64,000 nucleotides of DNA from Chryseobacterium pennae. GTDB lineage: Bacteria; Bacteroidota; Bacteroidia; Flavobacteriales; Weeksellaceae. Below, one piece after another: positions 1 to 7,349 of this stretch. The stretch lies in the NCBI RefSeq assembly GCF_003385515.1, contig NZ_QNVT01000027.1, forward strand, positions 1 through 64,000, in the 5' to 3' direction. The position numbers were made by a program, and so were the translations under genes. The notes under the pieces are model-generated. The model had not been told where the DNA came from. It saw only the letters and a list, made by a program, of their open reading frames with translations, and searched no databases. Position 1 is the first letter of the stretch, and every line of letters starts with the position of its first letter.

Positions 1-462
1 AGCCTTTTTTTCGTTCTTAAACTGAGTCCTTACTTTTATTAGAAAATTTCTGTAAGTAAGAAAATTTTTTATTGTAAAAAGCACTTCTTCAGAAAGTGCG
101 GAAGGGATAAGTTCCTGCTCATGCATTTTTGCATATCTGGCTATTCTCCAGGCATCAACCTTGTCATTCTTTCCTCTTTGAATACCTTGGCTCAGCTTTA
201 TTTCCAAAGCCGGAACCTGATAATAGAGAAGTTGCCTTTCTTCCAACAAACTAGCTAAAAGAAGTCCATAGTTTCCCGTATTTTCAAAACAATATCGATG
301 GCTGGAATCATTTCCAGAACAGCAAGCTAAGGCTATCATTTCTTCTATACCTTCAACTGTATTACTAACTTTAAATGCCAGCTCTTTCTCATCAGAATCA
401 TTTAAAATACAAACATCTAATGTATCCTTGGAAATATCTATTCCAATAAAATAAGTTTTCAT
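1..462 (-). CDS. IS110-family transposase, 5' part (cut by window edge)
   Basis: DEDD recombinase that mobilises an insertion sequence, known in this family to be guided by a bridge RNA. I translated the reverse strand from the ATG at 462-460: 154 codons stay open to base 1, so the C-terminal half with the transposase_20 domain and catalytic Ser lies outside the window. The N-terminal DEDD_Tnp_IS110 (RuvC-like) domain is clear: it opens MKTYFIGIDISKDTLDV (D9), has the CFENTGNYG motif (E60) and the KNDKVDAWRIARYA motif (D100, D103), which are the four acidic catalytic positions. No frameshift is visible. About 250 bases of structured non-coding DNA lie upstream, as expected for the left end of an IS110 element. 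Whether the element is intact cannot be judged from here. Confidence 0.92.
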   Translation of the reverse strand, partial: MKTYFIGIDISKDTLDVCILNDSDEKELAFKVSNTVEGIEEMIALACCSGNDSSHRYCFENTGNYGLLLASLLEERQLLYYQVPALEIKLSQGIQRGKNDKVDAWRIARYAKMHEQELIPSALSEEVLFTIKNFLTYRNFLIKVRTQFKNEKKA

Positions 463-700
463 AACTTTGGATTTAGGTCAATCCTGAAGGAACCATTTTG
501 AATCATGCTAAAACCTTTAATAAGCCCTAACGCTTAAAATTCTAAATGGCAGATATTCAAAAGAGAAAATAGAGTCTGATACACGAAATAGTTCGTTTCT
601 ATGCATTCGTTTAGTTCACTTTATTTTCTCTGGTTCTTCAGTATTTAATTATTATCTAATTTATTACTAAATCCTTTTACAAATCTAAAGGCATTCGTGG
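463..700 (-). ncRNA. Candidate IS110 left-end non-coding region / bridge RNA
   Basis: In the IS110 group (for example IS621) the non-coding end upstream of the transposase is transcribed in the same sense and folds into a bridge RNA with target- and donor-binding loops. This stretch sits exactly there. The arms 562-575 and 618-631 are complementary in 13 of 14 positions, with a 42-base loop; inside the loop ACGAA (583-587) and TTCGT (592-596) form a second small hairpin. The true ends of the RNA and of the element are not determinable without a second copy. The RNA assignment is inference from position and foldability. Confidence 0.45.
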
Positions 701-710
701 CGATTATTTT

Positions 711-1787
711 TTATGGGATTATATTTTCAGCTCGCAGCCTTTCAAATACTTCTGTAAAAGAATCTTCTGTACTTTTATATGCGGTAAATCCTAAGTTTCT
801 GCTTTTTGACATATCACACATTACTTCAAGAGGTCTTCCAAGATCCAGATCGGTGTGCCATGCTGATGATAAACGGCTTAATCTGTTCTCTTTCAGACTG
901 TATTTTTCTGCAATAGCTTCCCAGGTTTCCTGATCATTTTCCAGTTCTTTTTCCAGAGATCTTATGGTTCCGCTGAAACCTTCAGCCTCTATATCAAACC
1001 AGTCTGCCAGTCTTTTCCAAAGCCATTTCCATCGGAAAACATCTCCATTCGCAATATTGAACGCCTGATTCTTTGCAGCTCCCGTATCAGATGCCCAAAC
1101 CAACTGTTTAGCCAGTATTTTAGCATCCGTTATATCAGACACCCCATTCCACTGTGCTTCTGATCCGGGCCAGATGAATTTTCTTCCTGTTTCTTTACAG
1201 ATACTGGCATAGACTGCGAGGGTTGCAGCAATATTCATTAGGTTTCCAACAGCATATCCTACAACGGTATGAGGCCGGTGAATACTCCATGTAAAGCCAT
1301 CTCTTTCTGAAGCTTTGTAAATTTCATCTTCCTGGGCATAATAGAAATTAGGAAGTGGAAGCCTAGGATGTTCTTCACGAACAGGAGTTTCCGGTAATAT
1401 CCCATTCTGAACATAAGCTTCGAAAGGTCCCAGATAATGCTTCAGTCCGGTTACTAAAGCAACATGCTGAACCGATTTTTTAGGAGATAAAACGTTAAGA
1501 AGGTTTCTGACAAGAGCACTGTTGATCCGGATATTTTCTTCTTCGGTATCATTCCGCATCCAGGTTGTAAAATAAATATGAGTAGGAGAGAGGGCTGCCA
1601 ATGCCTCAATCAGGCTGTTCTCATCCAGTAAATCAGCTTTGATAGAACGAAGGCCCGGGATATTCTCATTTGGGTTTCTTGACAGCCCATAGGTTGTCCA
1701 GCCCTGTGCAATAAGTTCTTCTGCAAGATTACTTCCTGTAATTCCGGTAGCACCAACTACCAATGCAGTTTTCTGTGTATTTTCCAT
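711..1787 (-). CDS. PRISE-type short-chain reductase (progesterone 5-beta-reductase/iridoid synthase-like)
   Basis: Probable cytosolic NAD(P)H-dependent reductase of the extended SDR fold, 358 residues, the usual length of the PRISE family. The Rossmann motif GATGITGSN is at about 13-21. Further family-like stretches are YFTTW, the HYLGPFEAY segment (the PRISE equivalent of the SDR catalytic region), FYYAQED and WSIHRPHTVVGY. The natural substrate is unknown; enzymes of this family reduce activated enones. It is the last gene of a minus-strand group after a PPC-domain gene and a Crp/Fnr regulator, 86 bases below the regulator's stop, and two FNR-type boxes lie in the upstream gap, so it is a likely target of that regulator. 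The call is at family level. Confidence 0.85.
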   Translation of the reverse strand: MENTQKTALVVGATGITGSNLAEELIAQGWTTYGLSRNPNENIPGLRSIKADLLDENSLIEALAALSPTHIYFTTWMRNDTEEENIRINSALVRNLLNVLSPKKSVQHVALVTGLKHYLGPFEAYVQNGILPETPVREEHPRLPLPNFYYAQEDEIYKASERDGFTWSIHRPHTVVGYAVGNLMNIAATLAVYASICKETGRKFIWPGSEAQWNGVSDITDAKILAKQLVWASDTGAAKNQAFNIANGDVFRWKWLWKRLADWFDIEAEGFSGTIRSLEKELENDQETWEAIAEKYSLKENRLSRLSSAWHTDLDLGRPLEVMCDMSKSRNLGFTAYKSTEDSFTEVFERLRAENIIP

Positions 1788-1840
1788 AAGTATTGTAAAA
1801 ATTCTCTGACAAAATTATGGACATACGTTTCCTTTTACAC

Positions 1841-1877
1841 TTGATCTGGATCATGCATTTGAGTTGATCTGGATCAA
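1841..1877. promoter_or_regulatory. Tandem FNR-type operator boxes
   Basis: Two copies of TTGATCTGGATCA start at 1841 and 1864, 23 bases apart. The second extends to a perfect palindrome TTGATC-TG-GATCAA (1864-1877), which fits the classical FNR box TTGAT-N4-ATCAA. The pair overlaps the stop codon of the Crp/Fnr gene and lies 54-90 bases upstream of the PRISE reductase start. The natural reading is that the adjacent regulator binds here. Which regulator binds is inference. Confidence 0.65.
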
Positions 1878-2458
1878 GTATTATTCGGAAAATTCTTTTT
1901 ACGGATTCTGCTGATGGTTTCCGGAGCCAGCCCAAGATAAGAAGCAATCAGATTATGAGGAACTCTTTTGATTATTTCCGGGTTTTTCCGGATCAATTGC
2001 AGGTATTTTTCCTCAGCAGTATAGCCATTGGACACAATAAGCCTGTAATCTTTCGTAACAAGACTGTTTTGATAAAGAATTCTGAAATAACGGTCCATGA
2101 CAGGAATTTCCAGCATCATCTTCTCATAGTTTTCCAAAGTAATCATTAATATTTCCGTATCTTCTACAGCATCAATGTTTAAGACCGCTTTTTCCTGATG
2201 AATAAAACTGTTGAAATCTGAGATCCACCAGCCTTCAAAAGCAAACATATTGATGTGCTCATTTCCTTTCTCATCAGGGTAATAAGATTTCAATAATCCT
2301 TTGCTTACAAATGACAGACATTTACAGATATCTCCTTCCTGTAACAGATATTGTTTTTTCTTAAGCTTTTTTACAGTAAAAAAGGTCTGAATCAGGTTTT
2401 TCTGTTCAGCAGTCATCTCAACCTTATTCTGAATATGGGAAAGCAATACATCAAACAT
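1874..2458 (-). CDS. Crp/Fnr-family transcriptional regulator
   Basis: Bacteroidota-type cyclic-nucleotide-binding-fold regulator of 194 residues. I chose the start MFDVLLSHIQNK at 2458 because the extra 11 residues of the longer frame add nothing recognisable. The N-terminal cNMP-like beta roll includes YLLQEGDICKCLSFVSKGLL and FEGWWISDF. A dimer helix follows, and the C-terminal recognition region is SYLGLAPETISRIRKK. There are no cysteines placed as in an Fe-S Fnr, so ligand and signal are unknown. The gene sits between a PPC-domain gene upstream and a PRISE reductase downstream. FNR-type boxes at 1841-1877 overlap its own stop codon, pointing to control of the downstream gene. Confidence 0.9.
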   Translation of the reverse strand: MFDVLLSHIQNKVEMTAEQKNLIQTFFTVKKLKKKQYLLQEGDICKCLSFVSKGLLKSYYPDEKGNEHINMFAFEGWWISDFNSFIHQEKAVLNIDAVEDTEILMITLENYEKMMLEIPVMDRYFRILYQNSLVTKDYRLIVSNGYTAEEKYLQLIRKNPEIIKRVPHNLIASYLGLAPETISRIRKKNFPNNT

Positions 2459-2505
2459 CCAACAAATTTTCCTCAAAAATAAGGCTTTCACCAGGAATTG
2501 AAGGT

Positions 2506-2949
2506 TTATTTTTCAAAATCGTAAAGGTTTATTCCTATCTTTCTGTCTTTGATTTTTACCACTCTGGTAGATAAAGGATAAAAAATAAATTCACCGGCAC
2601 CATTGATTCTTGCATCTAAAAGATGTCCTGCTAAAGCGGTATAATCTTCTCTGCCTAAGGTAATATGCAAGTGAAGTACAGGATTTTCTTCTATCAAAGA
2701 AACATTTCCTGAGATATTGGTGACTTCCATCTGTTCCTTGAATGTTTTATCAACATATTTTTTTGTTTCAAAACTAAAAAATCTAAGTGTTGCTTCACTT
2801 ACAGCCCCAATTCCTGTGACTTCGCCCGCCTGAATATTTTGGTTTTGAACAAAGTCCGTTAATGCTTCCACAATACTGGAATCATTTTTAAGGCTTACAA
2901 TATACTTTCTTGCAGTCCAGTGATTTCCTTTAAAATTTTGTATTTCCAT
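2506..2949 (-). CDS. PPC (DUF296) domain protein
   Basis: A 147-residue single-domain protein of the plants-and-prokaryotes-conserved (PPC/DUF296) family. In plants this domain is joined to AT-hooks; in bacteria it stands alone and its role is poorly known. Visible family traits are the opening 'fkg..w..rkYivsL', the central GEVTGIGAVSEATLRFF, and LHLHITLGREDYTALAGHLLDA, which carries the His pair typical of bacterial PPC proteins and may bind metal. It is the first gene of the minus-strand group with the Crp/Fnr regulator, about 47 bases upstream of that gene. The family call is firm; the function is not known. Confidence 0.85.
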   Translation of the reverse strand: MEIQNFKGNHWTARKYIVSLKNDSSIVEALTDFVQNQNIQAGEVTGIGAVSEATLRFFSFETKKYVDKTFKEQMEVTNISGNVSLIEENPVLHLHITLGREDYTALAGHLLDARINGAGEFIFYPLSTRVVKIKDRKIGINLYDFEK

Positions 2950-3350
2950 GATGATGTTTAATTAATTAGAATATGTTGGAAAATGCAAAGACTTGGGAAT
3001 ATTGTAAACAGTAATAAGTTCAAAATACAAGTATATTTCACCTTAACCCAATATATGATTCTCAGTAACCGTAATGCAATACACAAATGGTATGTGATAT
3101 TTAACAATGGAATTAAGATTCTACAGAATGACAAGCATAAAATTATAGCCCATAGAAATTATTCGTGTATTATCGCGATAAAACATGTCTTTATATTCCC
3201 AACAATTACAGCTAATGCAGGAATCATGCTTTTCAATCTACATTTTAATGCTTTTTTAAAAAGAAAAAAGATCTTATTAATAGAAAATTAATAGTCATTT
3301 TACTAGTTAAAATCAGGGAAATTACGGAAATTTGCAGCAAATTAAAATCA
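2950..3350. other. Intergenic region between divergent genes
   Basis: About 400 AT-rich bases between the PPC-domain gene (minus) and the CAT-like gene (plus). I see no convincing gene: the 102-codon frame at 2983-3291 has low-complexity, basic, Ile/Asn-rich content. There is a short perfect palindrome TATCGCGATA at 3171-3180. The A-rich stretch just before 3351 contains GAAATTTG, one mismatch from TAnnTTTG, which may serve the CAT-like gene. Confidence 0.5.
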
Positions 3351-3977
3351 ATGAAGATTGTAGACCTCCAGCAATGGAACAGAAAGGAGCATTTTGAATT
3401 TTTCTCTCAAATGGCAAGCCCATACTTTGGCTTTACAACAGAAGTAGATTGTACAACAGCTTATGACAAAGCTAAAGAAAACGGATATTCTTTCTTTGCC
3501 TATTACTATCACAAGTCTATGATGGCTGTGAATACTGTTGAGGAATTAAAACTTAGAATTATTGATGGTCAGGCAGTTCAGTTTGATACTGTTCATGCCG
3601 GAAGCACCATTGGCAGACCTGATGGAACTTTTGGCTTTTCGTTTACTCCTTTTTCTGAGGATTTTGCAACTTTCAATGCCGCATTGCAGGAAGAAATAAA
3701 AGGGGTCCACAATTCGTCCGGGCTTAGATTAAGCAATGAGAGGCTGGGAAAAGATCACGTGAGACACACTACCATTCCCTGGAATTCGTTTAGCGCAATT
3801 CTTCATCCTACAGATTTTAACAATGGAGAATCTGTGCCAAAGATCTCTTTTGGTAAATTCAGTATCCGTGATGGCAGAAAATACATGCCGGTTTCCATTG
3901 AAGCTCACCATGGTCTTGCAGACGGTATTCACATTGCAAAATATCTGGAGGAGTTTCAGAGACAGCTTGACCTATAG
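3351..3977 (+). CDS. Chloramphenicol acetyltransferase-like (type A CAT fold) protein
   Basis: A 208-residue protein matching type A (classical) CATs in length and layout, not the hexapeptide xenobiotic acetyltransferases. It starts with the CAT-like WnRkehFeFF and Y-F-G-F-TTEVDCT region. The C-terminal signature HHGLADGIHI (about 187-196) corresponds to the CAT HHxxxDG motif, whose first His is the general base. The IPW-x-SF motif is present, but the position of the usual active-site Ser just before it appears to be Thr (TTIPW). CATs acetylate the 3-hydroxyl of chloramphenicol using acetyl-CoA; whether this homologue does so is unknown. It is a single gene flanked by oppositely oriented neighbours and shows no sign of mobile carriage. 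Confidence 0.82.
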   Translation: MKIVDLQQWNRKEHFEFFSQMASPYFGFTTEVDCTTAYDKAKENGYSFFAYYYHKSMMAVNTVEELKLRIIDGQAVQFDTVHAGSTIGRPDGTFGFSFTPFSEDFATFNAALQEEIKGVHNSSGLRLSNERLGKDHVRHTTIPWNSFSAILHPTDFNNGESVPKISFGKFSIRDGRKYMPVSIEAHHGLADGIHIAKYLEEFQRQLDL

Positions 3978-3998
3978 GGTTTAGACTTGAAGATTCTT

Positions 3999-4592
3999 CT
4001 AATAATAGATCTTTCTTTTCTCAAGCTTCACAATCTTATCTTTTTCCATTTGTTTTATGGTTCTTATCACTGTTTCTACACGAAGTCCTACCAGTGAAGC
4101 AAGTTGCTGCCTTGTCAGAGGGATCTGGAAAGAATAGGGTGTTTTATCATCATGGTAGCTTTTCAGATAATCTAACATGAGTTTCAGCTTGGATACCGGA
4201 TTCTGAAAGGACAGATTGTAGAACATAATGTACTTATAATACATTCTTTCTGCCAGGCATTGGTAAATATTCAGTGATATTTCCGGATTGCTTTGTATCA
4301 GGTTTAAAAAACTGGATTTTGGCATTCTGAAAACCAATGAATCCTCTATGGCAATGGCATTCATAGGATATGGCCGTTCTACAAACAAAAGAGATTCCCC
4401 AAAACTGTGACCATCAGAAAATATATTCTGAATAAATTCCTTTCCATCCTCAGTATAATTATTCAGCTTGATCTTTCCCTTTTCTATCTGATAATAGTAC
4501 AGAGGCAAATCTTTTTCGTGGAAAATAACTTCTCCTGCTTTAAAATTTTTTGTTTCTGCCCCAAATGAAATTAATAAATTTTCAACGATCAT
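3999..4592 (-). CDS. Crp/Fnr-family transcriptional regulator (second)
   Basis: A 197-residue regulator with an N-terminal cNMP-binding-like domain (KAGEVIFHEKD, DGHSFGESLLF, YPMNAIAIEDS) and a C-terminal winged helix with recognition segment TRQQLASLVGLRVETVIRTIKQME. The GESLLF segment resembles the phosphate-binding cassette of true Crp, but the Arg-Ser/Thr pair that binds cyclic AMP is not evident, so the ligand is unknown. It ends close to and convergent with the CAT-like gene. A long 607-base upstream gap carries one FNR-like box (4787-4800), which could mark self-control or cross-control. Confidence 0.9.
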   Translation of the reverse strand: MIVENLLISFGAETKNFKAGEVIFHEKDLPLYYYQIEKGKIKLNNYTEDGKEFIQNIFSDGHSFGESLLFVERPYPMNAIAIEDSLVFRMPKSSFLNLIQSNPEISLNIYQCLAERMYYKYIMFYNLSFQNPVSKLKLMLDYLKSYHDDKTPYSFQIPLTRQQLASLVGLRVETVIRTIKQMEKDKIVKLEKRKIYY

Positions 4593-5199
4593 ATCTGTGA
4601 TTTATTTATTAGTTAAAATTTTATGAACCTTTGTAAATACACATTTTTTTCATCATTTAAATACTATAATTAAGTTCAGAGTTTTAAAAGAATAAAGAAA
4701 CGTTTATTTCAGTCATTAACCATGAAATAAGGTACCATTCAGATACCACAAATATTTATTTTGATGATGTTATATTTTTAAAACTATTGATTTGGATCAT
4801 AAAAAGAGAACCGGGTAACCTCCTATATTTATCTCAGGCAAAAAAAGATGATAAACGGGCTGATAAAAGCGTTTGTGATATTTTACCGAAAAGCATAACG
4901 TGGTATGTATGTGGTACTCTGTTTTAATAGAATTTTAATCATTTTTTATTTCTTTGCCCTATATAAAAATGAATGGAAATTCATATGTATGAATTTTTAA
5001 CCTGATCACTTAGTAAATACTGCTTGGAGTGTACATATTGTTGAATATTATTTATAAAAAATAAAGAGATTTTGAATGTGTGAAAATTATTTTATTCCCA
5101 TGTAATTATTTATAAAACAAGGGTTTGTAAAAATAAAAAAGATTTCATACTGGTATACAAAGGATGTATATCAGAAATGAGTAGAGATGAGAACGTATT
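4593..5199. other. Long AT-rich intergenic region
   Basis: About 600 bases with no supportable gene on either strand; all frames are short or low in complexity. It separates the divergent Crp/Fnr gene and the HTH gene, so it must hold both promoters. The only clear signal is TTGATTTGGATCAT at 4787-4800, one mismatch from the FNR half-site pattern TTGAT-N4-ATCAA. I saw no hairpin strong enough to call. Confidence 0.5.
4787..4800. promoter_or_regulatory. FNR-like operator box
   Basis: TTGATTTGGATCAT matches TTGAT-N4-ATCAA with a single end mismatch and resembles the 1841 box. It lies 195 bases upstream of the second Crp/Fnr gene start and about 400 bases upstream of the HTH gene. It may be a promoter-distal site or chance. 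Confidence 0.35.
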
Positions 5200-5541
5200 A
5201 TGAAAAATAAAAAAACTGAACCGAACTTAGAGGATTTGAATCAGAAGATTCTTGTACAAGATGAAATTATGGCTTTAGCTAAAGCAAATTCTCCCCGTCT
5301 GCTTAACAAATTCAGATTGGTCTATCCGGATTTTTTCGACAAGTTATCTGCTATACAGCCTGGTCTTAAAAATTCCGAACTGATCTTTTGTATTTATCTT
5401 AAGCTCAATATGACGACAAAAGAAATAGCTACCTGTATTTTTGTCACACCCAAAGCGATACAAAACCGGAAAAACAGAATCAGAAAGAAACTCAATATTC
5501 CATCTGAATTAGATATTTACAAATGGTTTAATGAAAATTAA
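5200..5541 (+). CDS. LuxR-like helix-turn-helix protein, stand-alone
   Basis: A 113-residue DNA-binding protein. Its second half is the LuxR/GerE-like helix-turn-helix found at the C-terminus of many Bacteroidota sensor regulators: FRLVYPDFFDKLSAI, then ELIFCIYLKLNMTTKEIA and FVTPKAIQNRKNRIRKKLNI. The first 40 residues form a charged helix. The TPR or sensor part usual for such regulators is missing, and the gene starts with a proper ATG after a long AT-rich leader, so it is either a genuine short regulator or a relic of a larger one. It is convergent with the MBL hydrolase, with 14 bases between the stops. No target is suggested by context. Confidence 0.8.
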   Translation: MKNKKTEPNLEDLNQKILVQDEIMALAKANSPRLLNKFRLVYPDFFDKLSAIQPGLKNSELIFCIYLKLNMTTKEIATCIFVTPKAIQNRKNRIRKKLNIPSELDIYKWFNEN

Positions 5542-5555
5542 ACCATTTTTTGTTT

Positions 5556-6287
5556 TTAAACTTCAATGACAGCTTTCTCCAAATCATGATAAAGTAGTAT
5601 TTTCCAACTGTCTGCTCTGGCTTCACTTTCCCATAAAATTCTTAATTGCATTGCTTTTCTGCCATCAAAATCACTCTTGTAAGCCAAATGATATTTTAAA
5701 TAAGATGCCTGAGGGAGGTCATCTGCACCATAGAACACGGTTTCTTCATTCTCTCTGATCCAGAAAACCTGCATAAATGGGGTATGGCCACCCACTACTT
5801 CATATGAAATTTCACTGGTAATCTGTCCTTTATCTTCATTCATCCAGATGATATTCGGTAACTGAATCAGTTGTTCCAAAATATTGAAATCAAAAGAAGG
5901 ATTTCCTTTATTTTCCATTGCAAAATCCAGTTCACGTTTCTGGATATAGATCTGTGCATTGGGAAAAGTCGCCTCATAGCCATTATCGGTAAGTTTTACT
6001 GCACCATCAATGTGATCTTTATGGAGATGGGAGAGTAAGAGTTTGGTAACCTGTTCAGGTTGTATATTCTCTCTTTCCAGAATTTTCATCACCACAGATT
6101 GGCCTTCTTCATTTTTCCATCCAATACCTGCATCTAAAAGGATATAATCATTTTCAGTAATGATAAGAAAGGGCTGAACAGACATTTTAATGCCGGAAAC
6201 AGTATTAAAGTTTTCGTTTGTTAAAAGTGTAAAATCTTTGGTTTTGCTGGCTGAAAAATTGCCTTCTTTAAGTGGTATGATTTTCAT
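5556..6287 (-). CDS. MBL-fold metallo-hydrolase
   Basis: Metallo-beta-lactamase-fold hydrolase of 243 residues using the start MKIIPLKEG at 6287; the frame is open 16 codons further up, to 6335, but that extension is not family-like. The zinc motif is SHLHKDHIDG (HxHxDH), followed by a later His (VGGHTPF) and Asp (FYGADDLP), giving the full set of metal ligands. The layout is like lactonase/AiiA-type and uncharacterised hydrolases; the substrate cannot be told. There is no signal peptide, so it is cytosolic. It follows the NrtR-type regulator on the same strand after about 80 bases and could be co-transcribed with it. Confidence 0.85.
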   Translation of the reverse strand: MKIIPLKEGNFSASKTKDFTLLTNENFNTVSGIKMSVQPFLIITENDYILLDAGIGWKNEEGQSVVMKILERENIQPEQVTKLLLSHLHKDHIDGAVKLTDNGYEATFPNAQIYIQKRELDFAMENKGNPSFDFNILEQLIQLPNIIWMNEDKGQITSEISYEVVGGHTPFMQVFWIRENEETVFYGADDLPQASYLKYHLAYKSDFDGRKAMQLRILWESEARADSWKILLYHDLEKAVIEV

Positions 6288-6366
6288 TCTGCAAATTTCC
6301 TGAATATTTCCAATATCCGAAAGGTTTTTCATCAATACCTAACATCGGCAGAAACAATGGAAACTG

Positions 6367-7125
6367 CTACCAATTATTCAGACCATTTTCCAATGCTTTC
6401 TCATAATTTTCCATATCAAAAGAATAGAGATCAGGAGATCTGTGAGCTCCTACACGTCTTTGCTCATCAAGTTTTTTTAAAACATTTAAGTTTTTGATCT
6501 TTCTGTAGAAGTTGCCTCGGTTAAGCGGCTTGCCTAATATCGCTTCATATAGTTTCTGTAGCTCAGGAAGGGTGAATTTTTCAGGCATCAGATTGTATCC
6601 GATTGGTTTGGAAGAAATCTTTTCCCGCAGGGTAAGCAATGCCTTTTCAATAATTTCACGGTGATCCATCCCAAATTCAATTTCAGGTAACTGGCGGAGA
6701 TAAACCCATTCACAGGCTTCACTCACATCATCAGCTATGGGATTGATTTCAGAGGAATTATAAAGCGCATAATATCCCACAGAAACAAAACGCTGTTTTT
6801 GAAAAAGAGTTTCATCAAATTCCTCAAAATACAGCTGACTCCTGTTTTTTCTTCCAAAAACACCAAATTCTTCCAGGAATACATCAGTAACACCTGCACG
6901 GTCTTCCAGTACTCTTACTACTGCTTCATCCAGATCGTCATCTCTCCTTACATAGCCACCGGGCAGCAGCCACTGTTTTCTGTAATTCATTTTCACCAGC
7001 AATACTTTAAGCTCATTCTGATCAAAACCAAAAACAACCGGGTCTACTGAAATATGAGGAAGATAAAGTTCTTTTGCTTCAGCAGATTTCTGTAAGATCT
7101 GTTCCCTGGAATCCATATAATCCAT
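6367..7125 (-). CDS. NrtR-type Nudix-like transcriptional regulator
   Basis: Two-domain protein of about 252 residues: an N-terminal Nudix fold (VDPVVFGFDQNELKVLLVKM, KQWLLPGGYVRRDDDLDEA) and a C-terminal winged helix (YNLMPEKFTLPELQKLYEAI, RGNFYRKIKNLNVL). This is the layout of NrtR and the related Bacteroidota sugar regulators. The Nudix box GX5EX7REUXEEXGU is degraded: the core reads RVLEDRAGV, so the catalytic Glu residues are largely absent and a ligand-sensing role is likely. The start at 7125 (MDYMDS) lies 21 bases below a TACATTTG promoter box; the longer frame would begin upstream of that box. It is divergent from the MFS transporter, a natural target. Confidence 0.85.
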   Translation of the reverse strand: MDYMDSREQILQKSAEAKELYLPHISVDPVVFGFDQNELKVLLVKMNYRKQWLLPGGYVRRDDDLDEAVVRVLEDRAGVTDVFLEEFGVFGRKNRSQLYFEEFDETLFQKQRFVSVGYYALYNSSEINPIADDVSEACEWVYLRQLPEIEFGMDHREIIEKALLTLREKISSKPIGYNLMPEKFTLPELQKLYEAILGKPLNRGNFYRKIKNLNVLKKLDEQRRVGAHRSPDLYSFDMENYEKALENGLNNW

Positions 7126-7145
7126 AAAAATAAAATGTGTTACTA

Positions 7146-7153
7146 CAAATGTA
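7146..7153 (-). promoter_or_regulatory. Bacteroidota -7 promoter box for NrtR-like gene
   Basis: On the minus strand the sequence reads TACATTTG, an exact TAnnTTTG -7 element, 21 bases above the chosen start. It excludes the longer upstream frame as the translation start. No clear TTTG -33 element was seen. Confidence 0.6.
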
Positions 7154-7272
7154 AAGATAAAATCGGATAATATTTTAAAAAACTCTTTACTGAAGCAGAC
7201 TGTAAGCAAAACATTCTATAATACTAACAGCTTAAATCAATTATAATACTCTCCCTTTTTTATGAAAATCCC

Positions 7273-7280
7273 TACCTTTG
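7273..7280 (+). promoter_or_regulatory. Bacteroidota -7 promoter box for MFS gene
   Basis: TACCTTTG is an exact TAnnTTTG match. It overlaps the first ATG of the open frame (7278), so transcription begins after that ATG and the true start must be the later ATG at 7350. Confidence 0.6.
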
Positions 7281-7349
7281 AAGCCATTAAAAAGTATATC
7301 CAACTATTTAAATCATCAGGATATATTTCTATTCAATAAAAATTTTAAG

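Noticed and set aside
697..933. Plus-strand open frame at the end of the PRISE gene
   Set aside because: Lies antisense to a well-supported reductase gene and has no recognisable features.
3171..3180. TATCGCGATA palindrome
   Set aside because: A single 10-base palindrome in an intergenic gap without a partner or clear promoter position; could be chance.
2983..3291. Open frame of 102 codons between the PPC and CAT-like genes
   Set aside because: Low-complexity, basic, Ile/Asn/Lys-rich product with no domain, no promoter or leader signal; typical of AT-rich non-coding DNA.
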